This document shows positions 1 through 5,824 of a stretch of DNA of 9,739 bases, in pieces. The translations under genes and the position numbers were made by a program. The stretch's first letter is position 1, and the number at the start of each line of letters is the position of its first letter. The DNA is taken from NCBI GenBank assembly GCA_031292335.1, contig JARLHH010000383.1, positions 1-9,739 on the forward strand. The letters are read 5' to 3'. The notes beneath the pieces are model-generated. The model had not been told where the DNA came from. It made no database searches and worked only from the letters and a program-made list of their open reading frames with translations. The DNA is from Candidatus Limnocylindrales bacterium. Its GTDB lineage: Bacteria > Chloroflexota > Limnocylindria > Limnocylindrales > CSP1-4.

Positions 1-140
1 ACTACCGCACGGGGAAGGCGCAGGCGGCAGGCTTCCTCGTCGGCCAGGTCATGAAGGCAACCCGCGGCCAGGCGAACGCGGCGCTCGTGCAGGTGGCGCT
101 CCGCGAGCGACTGCGTGGTGGGGCGGGGGACCCGGAATGA
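1..140 (+). CDS. gatB: Aspartyl/glutamyl-tRNA(Asn/Gln) amidotransferase subunit B, C-terminal end (partial)
   Basis: Only the last 45 codons are present, read from base 3 to the TGA at 138-140. The residues YRTGKAQAAGFLVGQVMKAT followed by RGQANAALVQVALRERL match the C-terminal GatB/YqeY tail domain, in which the GK..A.GFLVGQVMK.T.G.A.P..V pattern is strongly conserved. GatB is the kinase/transamidase-partner subunit of the cytoplasmic GatCAB complex. That complex converts Glu-tRNA(Gln) and Asp-tRNA(Asn) to the amidated forms, and the tail domain contacts the tRNA. The final codons overlap the start of the next gene as ATGA, so the two are probably co-transcribed and translationally coupled. 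The N-terminal catalytic part lies outside the window. YqeY itself shares this fold, but a C-terminal GatB tail fits the sequence better. Confidence 0.85.
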   Translation, partial: YRTGKAQAAGFLVGQVMKATRGQANAALVQVALRERLRGGAGDPE

Positions 141-415
141 GCCCGCTCTCGATCATCCTGGTGATCGGTGGGGTGCTGCTCGCGGCGCTCGGCCTGTCAC
201 GCGCTCGCGGGCCGTGGGGCCGCTACCAGGCGCTGCGCGCACGGGAAGAGAACGCGGAGCGCTACCGGGCCTGGCGCGGCGGGCCGGCTGCGTCGGCCGG
301 CGAAACCACGGGTGCCGACGTCATGAAGTCCGTGCTGCGTGCCCGGGTCCGAGAGGCGCTCGTCGTGGCGGCCGCCGGCGTGGTGCTGGTCATCGCGGGC
401 TTCGTGGTCCGGTAG
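137..415 (+). CDS. Small two-helix membrane protein of unknown function
   Basis: This is a 92-residue protein that I cannot assign to a named family. Two hydrophobic segments are visible, at about residues 4-21 (LSIILVIGGVLLAALGL) and 74-91 (ALVVAAAGVVLVIAGFVV). They are separated by a strongly basic hydrophilic loop rich in Arg (RARGPWGRYQALRAREENAERYRAW). By the positive-inside rule the loop would be cytoplasmic and both termini outside. The ATG at 137 overlaps the gatB stop by 4 bases (ATGA), and a G-rich run just upstream can serve as ribosome binding site. Codon usage is like that of its neighbours. The coupling to gatB supports a real gene, but it gives no functional clue beyond membrane location. 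Confidence 0.7.
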   Translation: MSPLSIILVIGGVLLAALGLSRARGPWGRYQALRAREENAERYRAWRGGPAASAGETTGADVMKSVLRARVREALVVAAAGVVLVIAGFVVR

Positions 416-443
416 CGACCGGGACGCCGGGCCCACTGGTCGC
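415..443. terminator. Possible bidirectional hairpin between convergent genes
   Basis: GCGACC at 415-420 pairs perfectly with GGTCGC at 438-443 across a 17-base GC-rich loop. It lies in the 56-base gap between two converging genes, where a bidirectional terminator would be expected. There is no T tract on either side, so it does not have the form of a classical intrinsic terminator. A 6-bp match is also weak evidence in DNA this GC-rich. Confidence 0.22.
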
Positions 444-471
444 GTGCGCCGCCGGCCCGTCCGGACCGCCC

Positions 472-966
472 TCACCGCAGCAGCCGGCGCCGCTCCACGG
501 AGATGCAGCGGTCCATCACGACGCCCAGGCCGCCGGCCCGCGCGATCGCGGCCGCCTCCCAGCTGACGATGCCGAGCTGGAGCCAGAGGACGCGCGCGCC
601 CGCCGCGACCGCCTCGGTCGCGTGGATCGGGCAGTGCTCGGCGCGGCGGAAGACGTCGACGATATCGAAGGGCCCCGTCGCGGCGACGGCCGCGGCAACG
701 TCCGGGAAGGCGGCCCGGCCATGCACCGACGCGGCCCGGGGCGTCACGGGGACCGCGTCGTACCCGGCCCGCACGAGCGCGGCGAACACGTCGCCCGATG
801 GGCGGCCGGGCCGGTCCGACGCCCCGATCACCGCGATCCGCCGCGCCGTGCGGAGCGCCTCGCGGACCTCGGGATCCCCGAGCAGCGGCACGCGCCCGCG
901 GCCCTCCTGGAGATCAAGCATCGCGGCGAGGCGGGCTCGCTCGGCGGCATCCACGTCGCGGATCAT
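472..966 (-). CDS. CoA-binding domain protein (YccU/YneT type)
   Basis: The 164-residue product is a single CoA-binding Rossmann-fold domain of the YccU-like family. This domain is homologous to the CoA-binding part of succinyl-CoA synthetase alpha but stands alone. Visible family signatures are RIAVIGASDRPGRPS (43-57, the nucleotide-binding glycine loop), AVPVTP (71-76), DIVDVFRR (101-108), LWLQLG (127-132) and the terminal VVMDRC (149-154). About 40 extra residues precede the domain compared with E. coli YccU. Its physiological role is not established; a CoA or acyl-CoA ligand in the cytoplasm is expected. I chose the ATG at 966. A GTG at 984 in the same frame would add six residues, but I see no Shine-Dalgarno in front of it. 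The gene converges on the gatB pair and is divergent from the UROD-like gene. Confidence 0.85.
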   Translation of the reverse strand: MIRDVDAAERARLAAMLDLQEGRGRVPLLGDPEVREALRTARRIAVIGASDRPGRPSGDVFAALVRAGYDAVPVTPRAASVHGRAAFPDVAAAVAATGPFDIVDVFRRAEHCPIHATEAVAAGARVLWLQLGIVSWEAAAIARAGGLGVVMDRCISVERRRLLR

Positions 967-991
967 GGCACGGCCGCCGTACACGGGCCGG

Positions 992-1009
992 GGCGCATGG
1001 CACGGCGCC
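992..1009. promoter_or_regulatory. Candidate operator: GGCGC arms inverted repeat in the divergent gap
   Basis: GGCGC (992-996) and GCGCC (1005-1009) form an inverted repeat around ATGGCACG, in the gap between the divergent CoA-binding and UROD-like genes. The first nine bases, GGCGCATGG, are identical to the left half of the palindrome over the promoter of the BMP lipoprotein gene (8780-8799). The spacer is 8 bases here and 10 there, so binding by one protein is uncertain. I see no convincing -35/-10 pair in this gap. Confidence 0.2.
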
Positions 1010-1092
1010 GCCGCAGCGGGCCATACTGACCCGGGCGGGCCTTCACGCGGAGCGCGTCTCGCCCCGCTCGATCATTGCTCGAATGGCGAACC

Positions 1093-1097
1093 GGAGG
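1093..1097 (+). promoter_or_regulatory. Shine-Dalgarno GGAGG that decides the UROD-like start
   Basis: GGAGG lies 9 bases before the GTG at 1107. The in-frame ATG at 1083 lies upstream of this site and has no purine-rich site of its own. This placement favours GTG 1107 as the true start, which gives an N-terminus beginning SLTPRERV, typical of the family. Confidence 0.6.
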
Positions 1098-1106
1098 CCT
1101 GCCACC

Positions 1107-2270
1107 GTGTCCCTGACCCCCCGCGAACGCGTCCGCATCGCCCTCGACCACGCCGAGCCCGATCGGGTGCCGATCGTCGTCGGGGCCAGCAACGCGACGG
1201 GCATGAAGATGCGGCCGTACCGCGGCCTGGCGAACCTGCTCGGGCGTCCGGCTGACGAGAGGTACATCTACGACTGGCCGGAGCTCGGGACGGCCAACCC
1301 GTCCGAGGCGATCCTCGAGCGCCTGGGCACCGACGTGCGCCCGGTCTTCGATGCCATTCCGGCCGCGACCCGGCAGCGCAACCGGAGCCGCCCGCCGCAC
1401 GCCCCCTGCATCGACGACTGGGGCAGCGGCCAGGTGGAGGTGGACGAGGGCAACTGGTATCCCGGCGTCCACCCCCTGCGGGAGGCGGAGACCCTCGCCG
1501 CGATCGAGGCCTACCCGTGGCCCGACATGGACGACCTCTCGCGCGTCGCGCACGTCCGCGCAGAGGCGGCCCGGCTGGCCGCCGACGACCAGTACGCGAT
1601 CATGGCGACACCGTGGCTGCTGTTCCCCCTGGAGCGGGCGTTCGCCATGCAGGGGATGGAGACGTTCCTGGGCAACCTCGCCCTGGAGCCCGAGTTCGCG
1701 GAGGCGCTCCTGCGCCGGATCGCCGGGCTCTGCACGCAGCTGATGGGCCACTTCCTGCGGGAGCTGGGCGACGACGTCGACATCATCAAGATCGGCGACG
1801 ACCTGGGGACCGAGGAGTCATTGCTGATGTCACCCGCGATGTACCGCCGGATCCTCAAGCCGATCCACGCCGAGTACATCGCGTTCATCCGGGCCCACAC
1901 CAGGGCCCGCATCTTCTTCCACACCGACGGCGACGTGACCGACCTCGTCGACGACTTCGTCGAGATCGGCGTGGACATCCTGAATCCGATCCAGACGTCG
2001 TCCGGGCGGATGGCCGACATCGCCGCGCTCAAGCGCCGCCATGGCGATCATCTCAGCTTCTGCGGGGCGATCGACACGAAGCGCGTCCTGCCCTACGGCA
2101 CGCCGGCGGAGGTCCGGGCGGAGGTCCGCCGGGTGATCGCCACGCTGGCGCCGGGAGGTGGCTACCTGCTCGCGGCGGTCCACACGATCATGGACGAGGT
2201 CCCCCCGGAGAACATCCTGGCGATGGTGGACGCGGCGATGGAGGACGGGCGCTACCCCCTCCGGAGCTGA
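1107..2270 (+). CDS. Uroporphyrinogen decarboxylase (URO-D) superfamily protein, MtaA/CmuA-like
   Basis: The 387-residue cytoplasmic TIM-barrel protein begins LTPRERVRIALDHAEPDRVP, the usual opening of the MtaA/CmuA/URO-D-like group. Further hallmarks are IIKIGDDLGTEESLLMSP followed by YRRILKP (227-252), FFHTDGDVTDLVDDFVEIG followed by VDILNPIQ (270-296), FCGAIDTKRVLP (318-329), and GGGYLLAAVHTI with DEVPPENILAM (350-373). The family includes true heme-pathway decarboxylases and zinc-dependent methyl-cobamide:CoM/THF methyltransferases. Methyltransferases usually carry HxCG, with Cys as zinc ligand, where this protein has HTDG (272-275). Classical Cys-based zinc chemistry is therefore doubtful, although Cys319 is near the predicted active site. 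It lacks the N-terminal RP.W.MRQAG signature of HemE, so I would not call it HemE. Length is normal for the group. The substrate is unknown. The stop is 5 bases from the convergent P450 stop. Confidence 0.85.
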   Translation: MSLTPRERVRIALDHAEPDRVPIVVGASNATGMKMRPYRGLANLLGRPADERYIYDWPELGTANPSEAILERLGTDVRPVFDAIPAATRQRNRSRPPHAPCIDDWGSGQVEVDEGNWYPGVHPLREAETLAAIEAYPWPDMDDLSRVAHVRAEAARLAADDQYAIMATPWLLFPLERAFAMQGMETFLGNLALEPEFAEALLRRIAGLCTQLMGHFLRELGDDVDIIKIGDDLGTEESLLMSPAMYRRILKPIHAEYIAFIRAHTRARIFFHTDGDVTDLVDDFVEIGVDILNPIQTSSGRMADIAALKRRHGDHLSFCGAIDTKRVLPYGTPAEVRAEVRRVIATLAPGGGYLLAAVHTIMDEVPPENILAMVDAAMEDGRYPLRS

Positions 2271-2275
2271 GCCCG

Positions 2276-3505
2276 TCAGGCGACGCGGACGGGCAGCGCC
2301 TGGAGCCCGCGCAGCACGAAGCGCGGCTTCCAGGCCGGCTCGGAGACCAGCTCCAGGGTCGGCATTTGCTCCAGGATCGCCCGGAACAGGACCCCCAGCT
2401 CTAGGCGGGCAAGCGGCGCTCCCAGGCAGAAGTGGATCCCGGCCCCGAACGAAAGGTGCGGGTTCGGGGCGCGGTCCAGGACAAGCCCGTCCGGGTTCGC
2501 GAACTGGGCCGGATCCCGGTTCGCCGAGGCGAACAGGAGCGCCAGCTCCTCGCCCCGGGGGATCGTGATGCCGTGGAGCTCGATGTCCTCCAGGACCCAG
2601 CGCTCGAACATCGGGGCCGGCGTGTCGAAGCGGAGCAGCTCCTCCACGGCGGTCGGCACGAGGCCGGGGTCCGCCCGCAGCGCCGCCAGCGCCTGCGGAT
2701 GCCGGAAGAGCGTCCACCAGGCGTTGGCGGCCCCGTTCACCGACGCCTCGTGGCCTGCGTTGAGCAGGAGGATCGCGGTCGCGATCAGCTCGTCCTCCGA
2801 GAGGCGATCGCCGGCTTCCGCGACCAGCGCGAGCTCGCTCAGGAGGTCGGCACGGGGCCGGGCGCGCCGGTCCCGGACGAGGGTCCGCAGGTAGTCGGAG
2901 AACTCGACGGTCGCCTGCACGGCGCGGCGTTCGTCGGCTTCGCCGCGAGTCAGCTCGAACATGAGGGTCATGTCGGCGGACCACGGGCGAAGCTGCCCCC
3001 GGTCGGCGGGCGGGATCCCCAGCAGCTCGGCGATGACGGCGACCGGGAGCTGCTCGATCAGGTCGGCCAGGAGGTCGAACGCGCCGCGCTCGAGCGCGGC
3101 CGACACGAGGCCGTCCACGAGCTCGGTCACCCGCGGGCGGAGGCCCTCCACCGTCCGCGGCGTGAAGGCCGTGGAGACCAGTCGGCGCAGCCGGGTGTGG
3201 TCGGGCGGCTCCATGTCGATGAGCTGGAGGCGCTGGCTCGCTTCGAACGGGGCCTGCCACGCCGGAGGCGGCGTCCGCCCGAACTCCTCGTGGGTGGCGA
3301 CGTGCACGTACGAGCGCCCCAGGCGCCGGTCCCGGAGCAGCGCGAGGACGTCCGCGAACCGGGCAACCAGCCACTGGTTGGTGGCCGGGTCGTAGATCAC
3401 CGGGTGATCGGCCCGCAACCGCGCGAAGGCGGGGTACGGGTCCGCGATGAAGGCCGGGTCGGCCGGCGTGTAGCCGAGCCCGGCCGGCGTGACGGGGACG
3501 GTCAC
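2276..3505 (-). CDS. Cytochrome P450 (bacterial class I type, soluble)
   Basis: This 409-residue heme monooxygenase is of normal length for soluble bacterial P450s and has no membrane anchor. Key motifs in order are MEPPDHTRLRRLVSTAFTPR (98-117), the I-helix AGHEAS (250-255), ExxR at Glu289/Arg292 (EELLR), and the heme loop FGAGIHFCLG (353-362) with Cys360 as the thiolate ligand. The acid of the I-helix acid-alcohol pair is present (Glu253). The usual Thr is Ala254, with Ser255 next to it. Start is GTG 3505, preceded by AGGAGG at 9-base spacing. The gene follows the second permease gene on the same strand after 67 bases, so it may be the last gene of the transporter operon. No ferredoxin or reductase gene lies in the window, so redox partners must come from elsewhere. 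The substrate cannot be read from sequence; a hydroxylation or dealkylation is the generic expectation. Confidence 0.95.
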   Translation of the reverse strand: MTVPVTPAGLGYTPADPAFIADPYPAFARLRADHPVIYDPATNQWLVARFADVLALLRDRRLGRSYVHVATHEEFGRTPPPAWQAPFEASQRLQLIDMEPPDHTRLRRLVSTAFTPRTVEGLRPRVTELVDGLVSAALERGAFDLLADLIEQLPVAVIAELLGIPPADRGQLRPWSADMTLMFELTRGEADERRAVQATVEFSDYLRTLVRDRRARPRADLLSELALVAEAGDRLSEDELIATAILLLNAGHEASVNGAANAWWTLFRHPQALAALRADPGLVPTAVEELLRFDTPAPMFERWVLEDIELHGITIPRGEELALLFASANRDPAQFANPDGLVLDRAPNPHLSFGAGIHFCLGAPLARLELGVLFRAILEQMPTLELVSEPAWKPRFVLRGLQALPVRVA

Positions 3506-3514
3506 GGACGGAAT

Positions 3515-3520
3515 CCTCCT
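3515..3520 (-). promoter_or_regulatory. Shine-Dalgarno AGGAGG of the P450 gene
   Basis: The - strand reads AGGAGG here, 9 bases before the GTG at 3505. It settles the start of the P450 and shows the gene has its own strong ribosome entry rather than relying on coupling to the permease gene upstream. Confidence 0.65.
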
Positions 3521-3531
3521 GGCTGCGGTTA

Positions 3532-3560
3532 AGCCGGGCGCGCCGCGCCAAGGGCCGGCT
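3532..3560 (-). terminator. Hairpin between the permease gene and the P450 gene
   Basis: On the - strand, AGCCG, a 6-base bulge and GGCGC are followed by a 3-base loop, then GCGCC and CGGCT. Together they form a stacked hairpin in the 67-base gap. The downstream bases are TTAACC rather than a U tract, so full termination is doubtful. It could be a partial terminator that lowers P450 expression relative to the transporter, or simply a GC-rich coincidence. Confidence 0.25.
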
Positions 3561-3572
3561 CGCTCGGCGATC

Positions 3573-4655
3573 CTACGTCGCGGACTCGCGCTCGTACGGC
3601 TGGCCGTCGGCGGCCGGCGGGATGCTCCGGCCCACCACGCCCGCCAGGATCACGATGGTCAGGATGTAGGGGATCGCGTCGAAGAACTGGGCGGGGATGG
3701 CGCTCATGGCGACCCCGAGGTCGCCGCCCGGCGGGGCGATGTTGATGAGCTGTCCGAGCTGGAGGAACGTCGCGAACAGGAGTGCCGAGGCGAAGGCGCC
3801 GATGGGCGTCCAGCGTCCCATGATCATCGCCGCGAGCGCGATGAAGCCGCGCCCGTTCGTCATGCCGATCTGGAACGAGTTCGTCGCCTCGATGCTCAGG
3901 AAGGCGCCGCCCAGGCCGGCGAACATGCCGGCGATCATGACGTTCCGGTAGCGCAGGCGGATCACGTCGATCCCGACCGTCTCGGCCGCCCGCGGATGCT
4001 CCCCGACCGCGCGGGTGCGCAGCCCCCAGCGCGACCGGAACAGCCAGATCTGCGCGCCGATGATGAACACGATCACGGACATCCCGATCGGGCCCTGGTC
4101 CAGGAACATCGCGAAGATCCAGCCGACAACGGGCAGGTTCGTGAGGGCCGCCGGTGGTGTGAACTGGGCGAACTCGCCGGCGCCGGCCGGGGAGCTCTTT
4201 GAGATCAGCTGGTCCAGGTAGCCGGTCACGCCGGCGGCCGCGATGTTGATGATCGTGCCGCTGATGATCTGGTCCACCCGCAGCGAGATCGACAGCCAGG
4301 CGTGTAGGGCCGAGACGATCACCGCGACGAGGATCGCTGCGGCCAGCGCGAGCACGAGCGGGATCGTGAGCCCGAAGATCGGGCTCGGGTCGGCCGAGAA
4401 CATCGGGTTCAGGGCGACGCCCACCACCCACGCGGTGAACGCGCTGGCGAGCATCGTCCCTTCGATGCCGATGTTGACCACGCCCGAGCGCTCGCAGAGG
4501 ACGCCACACAGAGCCGCGAGGGCGAGCGGCGTCGCCTGCGCCATGATGCTCGACGAGTTCGGCGGGAGGACGGCGACGAGGTAGCCGATCGCCTGGAAGA
4601 CGAGCCCCAGGCCCGGGATGCTATCCAGCCCGTTGATCAGCGGCGTGATGTCCAT
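3573..4655 (-). CDS. Nucleoside-type ABC transporter permease (NupQ-like, BPD_transp_2)
   Basis: The 360-residue integral membrane subunit belongs to the BPD_transp_2 group of BMP-dependent importers. Family landmarks are ATPLALAALCGVLCERSGVV followed by NIGIEGTMLA (41-70), AVGEHPRAAETVGIDV (216-231), a cytoplasmic loop likely facing the ATPase, and GRGFIALAAMIMGRW (268-282). Eight or more hydrophobic segments are visible, with a long hydrophobic stretch near 95-120 and another at 325-345. The start is ATG 4655, whose A is also the last base of the upstream TGA stop (TGATG). This gives termination-reinitiation coupling and suggests 1:1 stoichiometry with the other permease. It is expected to form the second half of the channel through which the nucleoside passes. 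A GGGG-rich run upstream can act as ribosome binding site. The nucleoside substrate is inferred from the lipoprotein and the adjacent hydrolase. Confidence 0.92.
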   Translation of the reverse strand: MDITPLINGLDSIPGLGLVFQAIGYLVAVLPPNSSSIMAQATPLALAALCGVLCERSGVVNIGIEGTMLASAFTAWVVGVALNPMFSADPSPIFGLTIPLVLALAAAILVAVIVSALHAWLSISLRVDQIISGTIINIAAAGVTGYLDQLISKSSPAGAGEFAQFTPPAALTNLPVVGWIFAMFLDQGPIGMSVIVFIIGAQIWLFRSRWGLRTRAVGEHPRAAETVGIDVIRLRYRNVMIAGMFAGLGGAFLSIEATNSFQIGMTNGRGFIALAAMIMGRWTPIGAFASALLFATFLQLGQLINIAPPGGDLGVAMSAIPAQFFDAIPYILTIVILAGVVGRSIPPAADGQPYERESAT

Positions 4656-5824
4656 CAGATCGCCACCCCTCCACTCCCCAGCGAGGAGACCGTGGCGCCG
4701 GTGACGACCGAGCCGGCGTCCCGGCCGCTCACCCGGAGCAACCGGCGCAGCACGGGGCTCGCCACCAGGAAGAGCAGGATCGTGGCCTGGAGCACGTCGA
4801 CCAGCTCCACCGGGATCTGCGCCTGGATCTGCATCAGCCCGGCGCCCGCCCGCATCCCGCCGAAGAGGAGAGCGGCGGGCACGATCACCAGCGGGTTCGA
4901 GCGGGCGAGCAGGGCGACCGCGATCGAGTCGAAGCCGACCGTGGTCCCGAAGCTCGAGGTCATCGTGTGCGTGACGCCCAGCAGGACGGACGTGCCCGCG
5001 AGCCCGGCCAGCGCTCCGCAGAAGGTCATCGTCGCGACCGTGATGAGCTTCGGCCGCATGCCGGCATACCGGGCCGCGTCCCGGTTGGCCCCGACGGACC
5101 GAACCTCGAAGCCCCAGGTGGTCCGGTACAGGAGCCACCACACGAAGAGCGCGGCGAGCACCGCCAGCAGGATCCCCAGGTGTCCGTTCGGGGCGAGGAT
5201 GATCGGGAACGCGGCGTTGCCCACGTCGAAGGTGACCGGCGACGGCGACCGCGGCACCTTGAGCGGTCCACTCACCAGCGCAGCCAGGAGCTGGACCGCA
5301 ATGTAGTTCATCATGATCGTGCTGACGACCTCGTGGGCGCCCGAGACCGCCTTGAGAAAGCCGGGGATGAACCCCCAGATGCCGCCCGCGACGATGCCGG
5401 CGAGCACCGCGAGCGGGATGGCGATCGCCGCGGGCGCGTTTGCCAGCGCGACGCCGGCCATGACCGCGCCGAGGGCGCCCACCAGGAACTGGCCCTGGGC
5501 GCCGATGTTGAACAGGCCGGCCTTGAAGCCGAACCCGACCGCGAGGCCGCCGAACACGAGCGGCGTCGAGTAGACGAGCGTGGAGACGATCGCGTCCGGC
5601 CCGCCGACCGCGCCGTTCACGAGGGCGCTGTACGCGGCGAGTGGAAGCCCCCAGTCGAACTTCTTGCCCGGCACGAGCAGCTCCGAGAAGAGCATGATCA
5701 ACGCCCCGAGCAGCACGGACAGCACGGTCACGACGAGCGGCACGGCCACCACCGACCAGGCGCGCGCCCCGAGGCTCGCCGAAGGGCGGGAGGGGGCGGA
5801 GCCGGGAGCCGCGGACGCGGTCAC
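4655..5824 (-). CDS. Nucleoside-type ABC transporter permease (NupP-like, BPD_transp_2)
   Basis: The 389-residue membrane subunit pairs with the permease encoded immediately downstream. Characteristic segments are GLAVGFGFKAGLFNIGAQGQ followed by FLVGALGA (93-120), SGAHEVVSTIMMNYIAVQLL (161-180), RSVGANRDAARYAGM (242-256) and VGFDSIAVALLARSNP (296-311). The last two are typical of sugar/nucleoside BPD_transp_2 permeases. There is a 20-residue hydrophilic Ala/Ser/Pro N-terminus before the first helix (about 25-50), and a Ser/Gly-rich C-terminal tail. Start is GTG 5824, overlapping the ATPase stop by 4 bases (GTGA), so translation is coupled to the ATPase gene. It is slightly longer than B. subtilis NupP because of these tails. 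Function is inferred from family and operon; other substrates of the group, such as riboflavin, are possible but less likely with a nucleoside hydrolase next door. Confidence 0.92.
   Translation of the reverse strand: MTASAAPGSAPSRPSASLGARAWSVVAVPLVVTVLSVLLGALIMLFSELLVPGKKFDWGLPLAAYSALVNGAVGGPDAIVSTLVYSTPLVFGGLAVGFGFKAGLFNIGAQGQFLVGALGAVMAGVALANAPAAIAIPLAVLAGIVAGGIWGFIPGFLKAVSGAHEVVSTIMMNYIAVQLLAALVSGPLKVPRSPSPVTFDVGNAAFPIILAPNGHLGILLAVLAALFVWWLLYRTTWGFEVRSVGANRDAARYAGMRPKLITVATMTFCGALAGLAGTSVLLGVTHTMTSSFGTTVGFDSIAVALLARSNPLVIVPAALLFGGMRAGAGLMQIQAQIPVELVDVLQATILLFLVASPVLRRLLRVSGRDAGSVVTGATVSSLGSGGVAI

Noticed and set aside
299..415. Truncation or frameshift of the small membrane protein
   Set aside because: Both hydrophobic helices lie in one frame with a clean stop. 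There is no sign of a lost domain, so it is treated as a complete small protein.
798..1106. Upstream extension of the UROD-like frame, including the ATG at 1083
   Set aside because: The residues before 1107 are low-complexity and overlap the CoA-binding gene. The ATG at 1083 has no ribosome site, while GGAGG is well placed for GTG 1107.
1830..3551. 573-codon open frame on the - strand covering the P450 and part of the UROD-like gene
   Set aside because: Arg/Pro/Ala-rich translation in a different frame from the P450 with no motifs. The P450 frame has the ExxR and heme-Cys motifs.
4656..5141. Upstream extension of the second permease to 5141
   Set aside because: It overlaps the first permease in another frame, with an Arg/Gly/Ala-rich translation lacking membrane segments. 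The ATG at 4655 coupled to the TGA is the natural start.
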